Shown: positions 9,314 through 20,457, counted from the stretch's first letter. The stretch is 32,408 nucleotides of DNA from an uncultured Alphaproteobacteria bacterium (GCA_903930075.1 CAIYWZ010000095.1:1-32408), one strand, 5' to 3'. Numbers and translations: made by a program. The notes: generated from the letters alone by a model not told the origin.

Positions 9314-10389
9314 TCGTCAAATTCAGCGAGTTTTTGCGCAGTATCGTGAGCAATCATAGGTTCTATGATTTCATCAAGGGCGTATCCATCCATGACAAGA
9401 TCAATTTTATATAAGGTGAGGTTAATGCGGTGATCCGTGACGCGTCCTTGGGGGAAATTATAGGTGCGAATGCGTTCAGAGCGATCTCCGCTGCCGACTT
9501 GATTTTTTCGATTAGCAGCACGCTCTGCATCGATTTTGGAACGCTCTAAATCATAGAGGCGAGAACGTAAGACTCGTAGGGCTTTAGCTTTGTTTTTGTG
9601 CTGGGATTTTTCATCCTGTTGCTGTACCACAAGTCCTGTGGGAAGGTGGGTGATGCGTACGGCGCTGTCGGTTGTATTGACCGATTGTCCTCCAGGACCA
9701 CTGGATCTAAAAACATCAATGCGAATATCTTTTTCTTCAATATTGATATCGACTTCCTCGGCTTCGGGTAAAACAGCAATCGTTGCAGCGGATGTGTGAA
9801 TACGCCCGCTTGCCTCTGTTTCGGGTACGCGTTGAACGCGGTGTACGCCAGATTCAAATTTTAGCCTTGCAAACGCGCCGCGCCCTGTGATGGAGACGGT
9901 TGCTTCTTTAATCCCTCCAAGTTCTGTAGAGTTTTCGGAAAGAAGCTCAAATTTCCAGCCTTTAATTTCAGTATACCTTTGATACATGCGTAGCAAACTG
10001 GCGCCAAAAAGAGCGGCTTCATCCCCTCCGGTACCTGCGCGGACTTCTAAAATAACGTTTTTCTCATCGGCTGCATCTTTGGGTAAAAGGGCGACTTGAA
10101 TATTTTGATATAAATTTTCAATTCGCCCTTCCAATTCTTGAACTTCGCTATAGGCGATTTCTTTCATTTCAGGATCGTTTAAAAGACCTTGAGCCTCTAA
10201 CTTTTGAGCAAGCACTGCTTTTACTTCCAAAATCAGCTCTGACACAGGCGTGATATCAGAATATTCTTTAGAAAGTTTCACAAAAGTCGCAGGGTCTGAA
10301 CCTGCGCCTTCTGCAAGAATCGCGCTTAAAGACTCGTGTCTTTCCAAAATAGTTTGAAGTCTTGATTCAAAAGCTGCTTTTACATTCAA
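9310..10389 (-). CDS. prfA: Peptide chain release factor 1
   Basis: GGQ motif in [62 protein letters not shown]. Confidence 0.98.
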   Translation of the reverse strand: MNVKAAFESRLQTILERHESLSAILAEGAGSDPATFVKLSKEYSDITPVSELILEVKAVLAQKLEAQGLLNDPEMKEIAYSEVQELEGRIENLYQNIQVALLPKDAADEKNVILEVRAGTGGDEAALFGASLLRMYQRYTEIKGWKFELLSENSTELGGIKEATVSITGRGAFARLKFESGVHRVQRVPETEASGRIHTSAATIAVLPEAEEVDINIEEKDIRIDVFRSSGPGGQSVNTTDSAVRITHLPTGLVVQQQDEKSQHKNKAKALRVLRSRLYDLERSKIDAERAANRKNQVGSGDRSERIRTYNFPQGRVTDHRINLTLYKIDLVMDGYALDEIIEPMIAHDTAQKLAEFDE

Positions 10390-10482
10390 TTGTTACGTCC
10401 AAATTAAGTGTTGATTAAAGAAATACTTATACAAGATTCTGCTTGTTTTGGAAAGTTTTTTCTAAAAAACACTTTTCAATAT

Positions 10483-11235
10483 TTAATCAGCGATTTTTTC
10501 CATTACATAACCAGTATTTTCGATGATGTCCCAAGCTTTGGTGAATCCATATTCTTTAGCTGTTTTTGCCTCAAAATATGCATATGAAGCTCTGTACATC
10601 TCAGCATCTGAATTTGGATGGCTGAGTTCTTTACCTAAATTATTCTTTTGAAGAAGACTGGAAAAACATGCGGCTCTTCCAGAATATCTAGATATCTGGT
10701 CTAATGGTTCTTGAATTTTCAATTCAGGCTGTGGTGTATAACCCATCAGAGCTTCAAAAGCATATGACGCAAACATCCATTCATAAGAATATTCTTCGAA
10801 ACCGTGTTGATTATACAAAAAATAGATCTTTAAAGCAGCCTTTTTATTTTGTCTCAAAGGAAAACGTATCGGGTCCATATGTGTTGCAAGTCCAGCATTT
10901 TGCGCAAAAATGTCATAAATCTCATGCAAATTTTCCCAATCAACTGAGAAAAGGAGTTCTTGAGGAGTGAATTTGGTTATTCTATCTCTGTTTACGGCAA
11001 ATAATGTAGCTATTTCCTGATGCGTTGGCATTTTATTAGAGGATTTTGATGAATTACTTTCGTTTGATGTTTCTGATTCTGCTCGTTTACGTTTTTTTTC
11101 ACGATTAAATTCATTGGCCAAATCGCGTGCATTCAATGGATCACGGCTTCCTATTTCTGCATTTGATAAATCATTTGATGACCCAAAAATAGGCGTTAGA
11201 TTGATTATTGTGATAATAAAAAATAATATTCTCAT
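10483..11235 (-). CDS. Secreted hypothetical protein (250 aa), effector-like
   Basis: Signal peptide-like MRILFFIITIINLTPIFGSS; basic cluster EKKRKRAE followed by S/N/E-rich linker; no known family recognised. Confidence 0.7.
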   Translation of the reverse strand: MRILFFIITIINLTPIFGSSNDLSNAEIGSRDPLNARDLANEFNREKKRKRAESETSNESNSSKSSNKMPTHQEIATLFAVNRDRITKFTPQELLFSVDWENLHEIYDIFAQNAGLATHMDPIRFPLRQNKKAALKIYFLYNQHGFEEYSYEWMFASYAFEALMGYTPQPELKIQEPLDQISRYSGRAACFSSLLQKNNLGKELSHPNSDAEMYRASYAYFEAKTAKEYGFTKAWDIIENTGYVMEKIAD

Positions 11236-11600
11236 GTGTAAGTTCCTTCATAAATTGAAATTGTTTCTAAGCAACCAATAATTCATAGAGGGACGTATAA
11301 CAAAAAAATAGCATGCTTCTTCAACCTGAACAATAGCCAGATTTTAAAACACGCAAATATATTATTTGAGTGCCATAGGTTCCCTTGTGATTTTATTATT
11401 GATAATCTTCTTGAGTTCCTTATAATGATTTTTCCAGAAAAATGCAATGAAAATCTGTTTGTTTTTAGATTTAATTTGGAATGTTTTTTTGTTAACTCAT
11501 TCTTAATACATTAATGAAAATAATAACTTGCAAAATTTGTTTATAGGTCATAACCTCTGCTCAAGTTTTATAATAATTAATAACAAGGAGTAAAAGCCTT

Positions 11601-12929
11601 ATGGTCCCAATCATTACACGCGGTATTGCTATTGCAACTGCAGTTTTATGTGTTTCTTATTTCGCAGGAGTTTTTAGTCCTTCACGAAAAACAAATGATA
11701 TTCATGATCCGATGAGAAAAGGGATTGAGCTCTCTATGACCTGTGGTGGCAAAGGTAAGCAGTTTGAAGAATGCGTTAAAAGTGTCAAGGAATGGGAAGA
11801 AAAAACTGGTAATAAAGTGAACCTGGTCTCTGTTCCCGCAGAAGCCAATGAAAAACTCGCACTTTATCAACAATTTTTGGCTGCAAAATCAAAAAATTTG
11901 GACATTTATCTGATCGATGTGATCTGGCCATCTCTTCTTGCAAACCATTTAGAAGACTTATCGAATTTTATTCCAGAGGAAGAAAAAAGTGCTCATTTTG
12001 AACATATTATCCAAAACAATACGGTTAATGGCGCTTTGGTTGCAATGCCTTTATATACAGAAGTCGGGGTTCTTTATTACAGAAAAGATCTTCTTGAAAA
12101 GTATAGTCTAAATGTTCCCCAAACTTGGGAAGAGCTGACAGAAACCTCTTTAAAGATTCAAACTGCTGAAAGAAAAACTCAAAAAAAGAAAATGTGGGGA
12201 TATATCTTTCAAGGGAAAGCAGCTGAAGGCCTAACAGTCAACGGCCTCGAGTGGCTTGCAAGTTATGGGAGTCCTTTAATATTATTAGAAAACGGGAAAG
12301 TTTCTTTGAACACGACACAAGCAAAAAAAGCTCTAAAGGTTGTTTCCAGTTGGATTGGACGCATTTCTCCAGAAGGCGTACTCAATTATAATGAAGAAGA
12401 TGGAAGAGGTGTTTTTCAATCCTCTAACGCGGTATTTTTACGTAGCTGGGCCTCTGTTTGGGGTCTTGTAAATGCCCAAGATAGCCAAATCAAAGGCTTG
12501 GTCGGTATTACGGCCCTTCCTAAAGGTGGAGTAGATGGAAAGCACACCAATATGCTTGGAGGTCAACAACTTGCTGTTTCAAAATATTCTGAGCATAAAG
12601 CAGAAGCGATCAGCTTAATTCGGCATTTGACCGGTGCGAAAGAACAAAAGAGAAAGGCTTTATCCGCAAGCTTTTTGCCAACCCATCCGGCTCTTTATTC
12701 TGATACAGAAATTCTTGATAAACATCCACATTTTGCAGAAATTTATCCGCTTTTTGAATCGTCTATCATGAGACCTGCCCGGCAAATTGGTTTAAAATAT
12801 TCCCAGGTGAGTAAAGAATTTTTTATGACTCTTCATGAGATTTTAGCCAAAAAGGGCGAAAAAATTGAAGGGAAACTGCAAGACTTAAACAACAAAATTT
12901 CTGAGATTTTAGAGCCATCAAGCAAATAG
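11601..12929 (+). CDS. Sugar ABC transporter substrate-binding protein (trehalose/maltose type)
   Basis: Solute-binding family 1 pattern (VKEWEEKTGNKVNLVSVP, DIYLIDVIWPSLLANHLEDLSNFI, PQTWEELTE, MLGGQQLAVSKYSEHK) followed by two permeases and an ATPase. Confidence 0.9.
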   Translation: MVPIITRGIAIATAVLCVSYFAGVFSPSRKTNDIHDPMRKGIELSMTCGGKGKQFEECVKSVKEWEEKTGNKVNLVSVPAEANEKLALYQQFLAAKSKNLDIYLIDVIWPSLLANHLEDLSNFIPEEEKSAHFEHIIQNNTVNGALVAMPLYTEVGVLYYRKDLLEKYSLNVPQTWEELTETSLKIQTAERKTQKKKMWGYIFQGKAAEGLTVNGLEWLASYGSPLILLENGKVSLNTTQAKKALKVVSSWIGRISPEGVLNYNEEDGRGVFQSSNAVFLRSWASVWGLVNAQDSQIKGLVGITALPKGGVDGKHTNMLGGQQLAVSKYSEHKAEAISLIRHLTGAKEQKRKALSASFLPTHPALYSDTEILDKHPHFAEIYPLFESSIMRPARQIGLKYSQVSKEFFMTLHEILAKKGEKIEGKLQDLNNKISEILEPSSK

Positions 12930-12939
12930 GATCGCACGT

Positions 12940-13842
12940 ATGAAAACAGTAAAATCAACACTCTCTTATGAAAGGCAAAAATCTTCTCTCTTCTTTGTTG
13001 CACCATTGATTGTGACGTTGCTGATTATTGCTGGATTTCCCCTTTTGACCACACTATATTATGCCTTTACAGATGCGCATCTTTCCGATCTTTCCCAGGC
13101 AAAATTTATAGGTCTTGGAAATTACAAAAAAATCTTGAGCGATTCAAACTGGTGGTCATCCGTCTATAATACCTTTTTATTTACTTTGGTTTCTGTTCTC
13201 CTTGAAACGATACTTGGAATTATTATTGCGCTTGCGTTGAATAAACATTTTAGGGGACGTGGTTTGGTGCGGGCCATTGTTTTTATTCCCTGGGCCATTC
13301 CAACGATTGTCTCCGCAAGACTCTGGGGATGGATGTATCACGATGTTTATGGCATACTCAATGAGATCGTCAAGTTTGTGGGGCTGACGGATCATCCTCT
13401 GGCCTGGACAGCGTCCCCCAATCTTGTTATGATATCTGTTATTATTGTAGATGTATGGAAAACAACGCCGATCATGACAATGATGATCCTGGCGGGGCTT
13501 CAATTGATTCCACAAGAATGTTATGAGGCAGCAAAGATTGATGGGATTCATCCAGTGCGTGTATTTTTTAGGGTTACACTTCCTTTACTTAAATCAACAT
13601 TATTGGTTGCCATGATTTTAAGAACGTTAGATGCTTTGCGTGTGTTTGATTTGATTTATGTGTTAACGCCCAATAACTCAAGAACAATTTCCATGTCTGT
13701 GTATGCGCATCAAAACCTTTTTACGTTTCAAGAAACCGGTATTGGTTCTGCGGCAGCAAGTTTGTTGTTTTTGATTGTATTATCGATTACCTTTATTTAT
13801 CTATTTGTTGGAAAAAAGATGGCCGCCTATGAATCACATTAA
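12940..13842 (+). CDS. Sugar ABC transporter permease (MalF/ThuF-like)
   Basis: Hydrophobic TM protein; EAA loop YEAAKIDGIHPVRVFFRVTLPLLK. Confidence 0.93.
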   Translation: MKTVKSTLSYERQKSSLFFVAPLIVTLLIIAGFPLLTTLYYAFTDAHLSDLSQAKFIGLGNYKKILSDSNWWSSVYNTFLFTLVSVLLETILGIIIALALNKHFRGRGLVRAIVFIPWAIPTIVSARLWGWMYHDVYGILNEIVKFVGLTDHPLAWTASPNLVMISVIIVDVWKTTPIMTMMILAGLQLIPQECYEAAKIDGIHPVRVFFRVTLPLLKSTLLVAMILRTLDALRVFDLIYVLTPNNSRTISMSVYAHQNLFTFQETGIGSAAASLLFLIVLSITFIYLFVGKKMAAYESH

Positions 13843-14680
13843 TTATTATCGTTTCAAGAAAAAGTTTTCTGCGCTCATGTTTGGAGTGCTATTATTATGT
13901 ATTATTACATTTGCAGCATTTCCTTTTGTGTGGGCGATTGTGACGTCTTTAAAAACAGGGTCTGATCTTTTTACACCCGAGATTGTTTTCTCAAAACTCA
14001 CCTTGAAAAATTATAAAGCCATTTTTACGGAGCAACCCTTTGGTGAGAATATTCTCAATTCACTCTCTGTTGCTGTGGCAACTGTTTTGGTGTCTTTATT
14101 AATCGCATTTAGCGCGGCTTTTGCCTTAGGGAGAATCGATTTTCGTGGGAAAAAGACTTTGCTGATTATGGTGCTTGCTGTTTCTATGTTTCCCCAAATT
14201 GCGATTCTTTCTGGCATGTTTGAACTGATTCGCAGCATTGGGTTTTACGATCAACTCTATGGACTTGTGTTTGCGTATCTTGCGCTTGTTCTCCCGTATA
14301 CAACTTGGATTTTGACAAATTTCATGCGTCAAGTTCCCAAAGAAATTGAAGAAGCTGCCATTGTTGATGGGGCATCGTCATTCCAAATCATGACGCATAT
14401 TTTTATGCCGCTGTTGCTCCCTGCTTTGGTGACAACTGGGCTTCTTTCTTTTGTGACCGCATGGAATGAATTCTTATTTGCTCTGACCTTGACTCTCTCG
14501 TCGAATATGCGTACAGTTCCAGTTGCGATTGCTTTGATGAGCGGCGCAAGTGAATTTGAGCTTCCCTGGGGGAATATTATGGCAGCTTCTGTGATCGTGA
14601 CTCTCCCTCTGGTTTGTCTGATGCTCATATTTCAAAGAAAAATAATTTCTGGTCTCACATCAGGTGCAGTAAAAGGATAA
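13829..14680 (+). CDS. Sugar ABC transporter permease (MalG/ThuG-like)
   Basis: EAA loop [33 protein letters not shown] at 13829 overlaps the upstream permease stop by 14 nt. Confidence 0.93.
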   Translation: MNHINYYRFKKKFSALMFGVLLLCIITFAAFPFVWAIVTSLKTGSDLFTPEIVFSKLTLKNYKAIFTEQPFGENILNSLSVAVATVLVSLLIAFSAAFALGRIDFRGKKTLLIMVLAVSMFPQIAILSGMFELIRSIGFYDQLYGLVFAYLALVLPYTTWILTNFMRQVPKEIEEAAIVDGASSFQIMTHIFMPLLLPALVTTGLLSFVTAWNEFLFALTLTLSSNMRTVPVAIALMSGASEFELPWGNIMAASVIVTLPLVCLMLIFQRKIISGLTSGAVKG

Positions 14681-14684
14681 ATTG

Positions 14685-15806
14685 ATGGCAAAGCTGAGTA
14701 TTCAAAACTTAAGTAAAAATTTTGGTAAAGTCGAAATTCTTCGAAATATAGATCTTGAAATAGAAGACAACGAGTTCGTCGTTTTTGTGGGGCCCTCAGG
14801 ATGTGGAAAATCAACTCTTTTAAGGCTCATTGCAGGGCTTGAAGATTCTTCTAGCGGCGATATTCTCATTAATGATGAGATTGTCACCGATTTGCCTCCT
14901 TCAAAAAGAGGAATTGCCATGGTCTTTCAATCCTACGCCCTTTACCCCCATATGACAGCCTATGAAAATATGGCTTTTGGCCTAAAAATTGCTAAAAACT
15001 CAAAACAAGATATTGAGGAAAAAGTCAAAAAAGCGGCAGCTATTTTGCAACTTGAACAGTTACTTGAACGTAAACCAAAAGAGCTTTCAGGGGGCCAAAG
15101 ACAACGTGTGGCCATTGGGCGTGCCATTGTGCGCAATCCACAGGTTTTTCTCTTTGATGAACCTTTATCGAACTTAGATGCTTCCTTGCGTATTCAAATG
15201 CGTATGGAAATTGCAAAACTGAAAGAAACCCTTCAAACGACCATGATTTATGTGACCCATGATCAAACAGAGGCGATGACATTGGCGGATAAAATCGTTG
15301 TTTTAAGGCAAGGTGTGATCGAACAAATTGGATCACCCCTTCATCTTTATCATCACCCACGAAATCTGTTTGTAGCTGGATTTATTGGCTCTCCTTCAAT
15401 GAACTTTATTAAATCGAAAATTACAGACTTGCAAAATGATCATGTTGAAGTTGAGTTTGTCAAAATGGGTAAGGTCAAAATCCCCTTAAAATGTCCTGAA
15501 AACGGATGGGATGTGAAAGTTAAAGATTCGGTGACCTTGGGTGTTCGCCCTGAGCATTTTATTTTGACAGAAACGGGACCTTTTAAGGGGAAAATTGTTT
15601 TAATTGAGCGTTTGGGGAGTGAAACTTATCTTTATGTGGATATTAAAACACAAGGCCCAATTCTTATCCGCACAGAAGGAAATCAGGTTTTTAAAGTAGG
15701 GCAAACTCTGCATTTTGATATTCATAAGCCCGAGTGTCATATTTTTGATGAAAATGAGCTTTCTTTTGAAAGACTTCCGTTGAAGCAAAAGATTAAGAAG
15801 GCTTAA
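14685..15806 (+). CDS. Sugar ABC transporter ATP-binding protein (MalK/UgpC family)
   Basis: Walker [12 protein letters not shown], signature [17 protein letters not shown], Walker [17 protein letters not shown]-like C-terminus. ATG at 14685 preferred over TTG at 14682. Confidence 0.96.
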   Translation: MAKLSIQNLSKNFGKVEILRNIDLEIEDNEFVVFVGPSGCGKSTLLRLIAGLEDSSSGDILINDEIVTDLPPSKRGIAMVFQSYALYPHMTAYENMAFGLKIAKNSKQDIEEKVKKAAAILQLEQLLERKPKELSGGQRQRVAIGRAIVRNPQVFLFDEPLSNLDASLRIQMRMEIAKLKETLQTTMIYVTHDQTEAMTLADKIVVLRQGVIEQIGSPLHLYHHPRNLFVAGFIGSPSMNFIKSKITDLQNDHVEVEFVKMGKVKIPLKCPENGWDVKVKDSVTLGVRPEHFILTETGPFKGKIVLIERLGSETYLYVDIKTQGPILIRTEGNQVFKVGQTLHFDIHKPECHIFDENELSFERLPLKQKIKKA

Positions 15807-16113
15807 AATAGTCCATTTTATTTTCAACATTTAGCCATTCATCCGCGTCCGCTGGAGGATCTTTCCTTGCCGTAATACGTGGCCACTGGGAGGAATATTT
15901 TTCATTAAATTCCACCCATTCTTCCATTCCGCCTTGCGTGTCTGCAACAATGGCAGCGGCGGGGCACTCTGCTTCGCAAACGCCGCAATCAATACATTCT
16001 TTAGGATTGATCACAAGCATGTTGTCTCCCTCGTAAAAACAGTCTACAGGGCAAACTTCGACGCAGTCGGTATACTTACAGTTTATGCAGGCGCTGGTGA
16101 CAACATACGTCAT
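15793..16113 (-). CDS. fdxA: Ferredoxin FdxA (7Fe/8Fe type)
   Basis: [55 protein letters not shown]. Confidence 0.96.
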   Translation of the reverse strand: MTYVVTSACINCKYTDCVEVCPVDCFYEGDNMLVINPKECIDCGVCEAECPAAAIVADTQGGMEEWVEFNEKYSSQWPRITARKDPPADADEWLNVENKMDYFKPS

Positions 16114-17366
16114 AAGGCAAGCCTTTTTACAATATGATCATAAGATTCAATGCGATCAATTGGACCAAGGGCTGTAAATGTCGGCTTTGAGGCAAGCATA
16201 TTTTTCAAAACAACAGAAATGGATTCCAGGTCAACGGCATCAATTTTTGATTTTAACTCTTCTAAAGATAAAATTTTATTAAAATGAATGAGCTGCATGG
16301 CCCTGGATTCAGCCCTTGCGGAGGAGCTTTCCATGGCCATCATCAATGAGGATTTGAGTTGATTTTTGGCCTTACGCAGTTCATCTTCTCCAATTTTTCC
16401 CAGCGCACCGAGTAAAGTATCACAGATAACGGGCATCACTTCACCGGCTGTCTCTTCCCCTGAGCTTGCATATACACTAAAAATCCCGGTTTCTTGGAAA
16501 GCAGCTGAAGAGGCAAAGATACTATACACAAGCCCACGTTTTTCACGGACTTCCTGAAAAAGCCTTGACGACATGCCACCCCCAAGAATGGTTGATAAAA
16601 TAACACTGGGATAGTAATCCTTGGCACTGGATGCAAATCCTTCAAATCCAAGAAGCATATGGGCCTGTTCTAACTTCTTATTTTTGCGAAAATCGGCAGC
16701 TTGGTAAACAATTTTTTCCTGAGGTAAATGAGGGGTATTGATGTCTTTTTGAAAATAATTTTCACATAATTCTTTTATTTCGAGGGGATTGATATTGCCC
16801 GATACAGAAAGAATCATTTTATCGCAGCTATAGTTCTTCCTCATGTACCCCTGAATCATGGGAGCCGTAAAAGACTTTATGGTTTCTTCTGTGCCCAGAA
16901 TTGACCTTCCAAAGCTTGTGTTGCCAAAGGCGGCTTCATGGAAATAATCAAATACAATATCATCGGGCGTATCTATGGTTTGATAAAGTTCTTGCAAAAT
17001 AACTGTGCGTTCTTTTTCAAATTCTTCCACAGAAAAAGCTGAATTAAAGAGAATATCGCAGAGGATTTCAAATCCTTTCTCAACATCATTTTTAAGCATT
17101 TTGACATAATACGCCGTATTTTCCCTTGATGTATAGGCATTTAAATATCCTCCAAGGGATTCGATTTCATCGGCAATCTGTCTTGCGCTGCGTGTATGCG
17201 TTCCTTTAAACGCCATATGCTCTAAAAAGTGAGAGGCCCCGTTTAATTCTTTTGATTCGTTTTTTGCGCCGACATTGACCCATACTCCCAAAGAAACTGT
17301 TTCAATATGGGGCATGGTATCTGTGACGATACGCATACCATGATTTAAAGTTGAAATTTCTACCAT
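16110..17366 (-). CDS. M16 family zinc peptidase (processing peptidase-like)
   Basis: Inverted zinc motif [12 protein letters not shown]-terminal [46 protein letters not shown]. Confidence 0.96.
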   Translation of the reverse strand: MVEISTLNHGMRIVTDTMPHIETVSLGVWVNVGAKNESKELNGASHFLEHMAFKGTHTRSARQIADEIESLGGYLNAYTSRENTAYYVKMLKNDVEKGFEILCDILFNSAFSVEEFEKERTVILQELYQTIDTPDDIVFDYFHEAAFGNTSFGRSILGTEETIKSFTAPMIQGYMRKNYSCDKMILSVSGNINPLEIKELCENYFQKDINTPHLPQEKIVYQAADFRKNKKLEQAHMLLGFEGFASSAKDYYPSVILSTILGGGMSSRLFQEVREKRGLVYSIFASSAAFQETGIFSVYASSGEETAGEVMPVICDTLLGALGKIGEDELRKAKNQLKSSLMMAMESSSARAESRAMQLIHFNKILSLEELKSKIDAVDLESISVVLKNMLASKPTFTALGPIDRIESYDHIVKRLAL

Positions 17367-17375
17367 TTTTTATGT

Positions 17376-20300
17376 TCATCTTTCTAAAATAATAAAGCCC
17401 GCATCATCCATGCTGGCCAATAGTTTTGTATTATACCATTCGCTCTCTCCCTGGGCCCTGCCAGAACTTTTAACGAACAATACGCCTTTTTCTCCAGGAA
17501 GCATAGGTTTTAATGTTTCTGATTCTAAAATTTTTGCGCATGTCCCTGGGATAGATTGCCCTACAGTGCCCCATTTATTGGCGATTTGTGCGATGCCAGA
17601 TTCTATGTAGTTTTTATGATTTAAACTTACAAACCCTGCAAGTTCAGGAACTGAAAAACCTTCTAAAATTTCAATACCGAATTTATCCTGAAAAGCTTTC
17701 ATTTCATCCACATTCATCCCTCCATCCAAGACAATGGCATATCTTAAGGATTTTATTTGCGAAGGCGTTGCTTCAAGGAAAAGTTTTTTATAACTTGTGG
17801 AAGATCCAATGATAAAAGTGACCTGTAGATCTTGAATAACTTCTCCTGTGATATCTTTTTCTTGTCCATACACCACATGAAGTCTTGAAAAAAGAGGGAG
17901 CCAAAGCCCCAAAATAAGCCCATCTATCGTGTCAAAAGGAAGTGATGCAAAAAGAAGGCCACTTGGCCCATTAAAGAAAATATGATTTAAGCTCTGTGTT
18001 TGAGACAAAATATTTGAGTTGCTAAAGACTAAAGGAGTCCCATCATCTTTAAAGAGAATTAAAACAGGTCTGCTGGGTGAAAAGTGACGATTGCAGAGTA
18101 ACCAAAATGAAAATTTGGCAGGCAATAACAAAAACAATACCCCTGAGAAAAAAGCTTTGACTCTCGATGTCACCTTGGGTATTTTTTCTAAAACGATCGA
18201 GTTTTCAAAATGATGACTTTCACTTTTGGTTGTAATCACCGTATGTGTATCTACACGTTTGAGTTTGTCCTTTAACGAACCTAATGACTCATGGAAGTTT
18301 AAATTCACGGCAGTTTTTCCTGAGAAATTAAGGGCAATATTGACAATTGCCTTTTGCAAATTATCTTCTAAATAAATTGCAACTCTTTCATCTTGAACGT
18401 TTTTTCTTAAATAAGAAGCAAGCGTTAAACTGCGGATGATGAGTCTACCATAGCTGATCGATTTTCGACTCCAATCGCCCAAAATTTCTTTAAACCAATA
18501 AAGACGGGCAATTTCAATCAATTGCATCCCCAAAGGAATGTCATTTTTACGTCTTCCTTCGGCTGCTTTTGCCCCAAGTTCAGCAATTGTTTGGCGCAGT
18601 TCCCATTTTTTTGTGCTCGCTGGTAAATGCTCTCCAAAACAAATTGTAATATCAAGTCTTTTCCAAGATGGAATTTTAAAAAAGTATTTTCCCTTTTCAA
18701 AACTAAAAATACTCCACCACAATCCATCTAGATAAATAGGAACAATGGGGATATCTTTTGGAATATTTTCCACAATTTTCTCAAACCCCCGTTTAAAGGG
18801 GAGCATATTTCCTGTGTGCGTAAGTTGCCCTTCTGCAAAAATGCACACGATCTCATTTTTTAAAAGAGTGTTCCTGGCTCTTTCAATACTTTTAGCCAAA
18901 TCTTTTCCAGAACGCACAGGGATGCTTTTGAGCTTTTTGAATAACCAATTTAAAAATCTAATTTTAAAAAGTTCACCATAAATGAGGAAACGAATACTTT
19001 TACTAATACATGCGCTGACCAAAATTCCATCAATATAAGAAACGTGATTTGCAACAAGCAGGGCAGGGCCATTCAGGGGAACATTTTCCCGGCCAATAAC
19101 GCGGATACGGTAAAATGCGTTGACCAAACACCACAGCACAAAGCGAATCAGAAAAAGAGGCATCAGTTTTATAATATAAAGACCAACAAGCAATGTGCTT
19201 ATCCCGCTGATGAGGAAAATTTCAGTAGACGACCAATTAAAAACGCCATTGAGGAGGTAATAAATACCAAACCCTGCCAAAGCACCGCATGTATCAAAAA
19301 AGTTTTGTGTGGCCATAATGCGGCCTCTGTTGCCTTCTGATGATCTGCTTTGTATGAATGATTTTAAGGGAATAATAAAAAACCCACCAAAAAATCCAAT
19401 GAATGTTAGAGCAGGTGCCGTATAAAAATAATTGGGAGCGACAAAATAGACCAAAATAGAGCCAAATCCAATCCCTAATGCTCCTAAAGGCATCAGCCCC
19501 AGTTCTACCTTGTCACCCGATAGAAACCCTGCCATCGCACTTCCAGAGCCAAGGCCAATTGCAAGGCATGCGGGAAGGAGAGCAGTGTAAAAATCTATAA
19601 TATCAACGTTTGGATAATTGAAGTAAATTGCAAAAAAGGATTGGACACCAAAAAAATCTTGAATAACAAGACTTTGTTTTCCTAATATCAAAATATTTGT
19701 GTAAAATAAGGCAGCGGTAATTGAAAACCAAAATGAGCCGTAAAAACTTGTACGTAAGACAAGGCTTTTCTTCAATTTCTTGATGCCTTGCCCAATATCA
19801 TGCCAAGGATTCCAAGGGAAATTCTCGAGACTTTTTCTAGGATTTGTATCGGTAATAAAATAGCTAGACCACCATCCCAATGCGCCAAAAGTCACCAAAA
19901 CATAGGAAATAGGGAGTGTATTCTCTTTCCACACAGAAGAAAAGATGCCCGCAATCATCATGCCTATGATCGTGCCGATAAAGTTCCCCATTTGAACCAA
20001 TCCATTGGCCCTGGAAAGTTGATGGGGAGAGGTAATTTCAGCAATGATGCCATCTTTTGCAGGCAACATAAACGCTGATTTGGTCATGATGATAAAAAGT
20101 GTCACAAGGGTGAAATAAAAATCTCTGCTGTAAAGTGAGAAGCACACCAGAAAAAGAATGAAGAATTCACTCATTTTTGAGACAATCAGAACTCTCTTTT
20201 TTGAATAACGGTCAGCAAGATACCCTCCCCATCCCACAAATAAGAGAAATGGAAGAACAAAAACGCCGCTAATAATGGGAATTTTGGCTTTCTCGTCTAA

Positions 20301-20447
20301 TCCTTCTGCGAAGAAATATAGAGCCAAAAAAGCCAACGTCATTTTATAGATATTATCTGTTAAAACTGCCAAAAATTCCGCTAAAATATAAGCCCTGAAG
20401 CCTTTTTGACTCCATAAGTTTTTGTACGTTAAATTCTTATCCTCCAC
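17376..20447 (-). CDS. LplT-like MFS / PlsC acyltransferase / degenerate acyl-ACP synthetase fusion (Aas-like), copy 1
   Basis: MFS: LAEFLAVLTDNIYKMTLAFLA, KSAFMLPAKDGIIAEITSPHQLSRANG. PlsC: ANHVSYIDG (HX4D), FAEGQLTHTG. C-terminal AMP-ligase-like region ends ...WYNTKLLASMDDAGFIILER. Confidence 0.9.
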   Translation of the reverse strand: MEDKNLTYKNLWSQKGFRAYILAEFLAVLTDNIYKMTLAFLALYFFAEGLDEKAKIPIISGVFVLPFLLFVGWGGYLADRYSKKRVLIVSKMSEFFILFLVCFSLYSRDFYFTLVTLFIIMTKSAFMLPAKDGIIAEITSPHQLSRANGLVQMGNFIGTIIGMMIAGIFSSVWKENTLPISYVLVTFGALGWWSSYFITDTNPRKSLENFPWNPWHDIGQGIKKLKKSLVLRTSFYGSFWFSITAALFYTNILILGKQSLVIQDFFGVQSFFAIYFNYPNVDIIDFYTALLPACLAIGLGSGSAMAGFLSGDKVELGLMPLGALGIGFGSILVYFVAPNYFYTAPALTFIGFFGGFFIIPLKSFIQSRSSEGNRGRIMATQNFFDTCGALAGFGIYYLLNGVFNWSSTEIFLISGISTLLVGLYIIKLMPLFLIRFVLWCLVNAFYRIRVIGRENVPLNGPALLVANHVSYIDGILVSACISKSIRFLIYGELFKIRFLNWLFKKLKSIPVRSGKDLAKSIERARNTLLKNEIVCIFAEGQLTHTGNMLPFKRGFEKIVENIPKDIPIVPIYLDGLWWSIFSFEKGKYFFKIPSWKRLDITICFGEHLPASTKKWELRQTIAELGAKAAEGRRKNDIPLGMQLIEIARLYWFKEILGDWSRKSISYGRLIIRSLTLASYLRKNVQDERVAIYLEDNLQKAIVNIALNFSGKTAVNLNFHESLGSLKDKLKRVDTHTVITTKSESHHFENSIVLEKIPKVTSRVKAFFSGVLFLLLPAKFSFWLLCNRHFSPSRPVLILFKDDGTPLVFSNSNILSQTQSLNHIFFNGPSGLLFASLPFDTIDGLILGLWLPLFSRLHVVYGQEKDITGEVIQDLQVTFIIGSSTSYKKLFLEATPSQIKSLRYAIVLDGGMNVDEMKAFQDKFGIEILEGFSVPELAGFVSLNHKNYIESGIAQIANKWGTVGQSIPGTCAKILESETLKPMLPGEKGVLFVKSSGRAQGESEWYNTKLLASMDDAGFIILER

Positions 20448-20457
20448 AATGAGCCTT

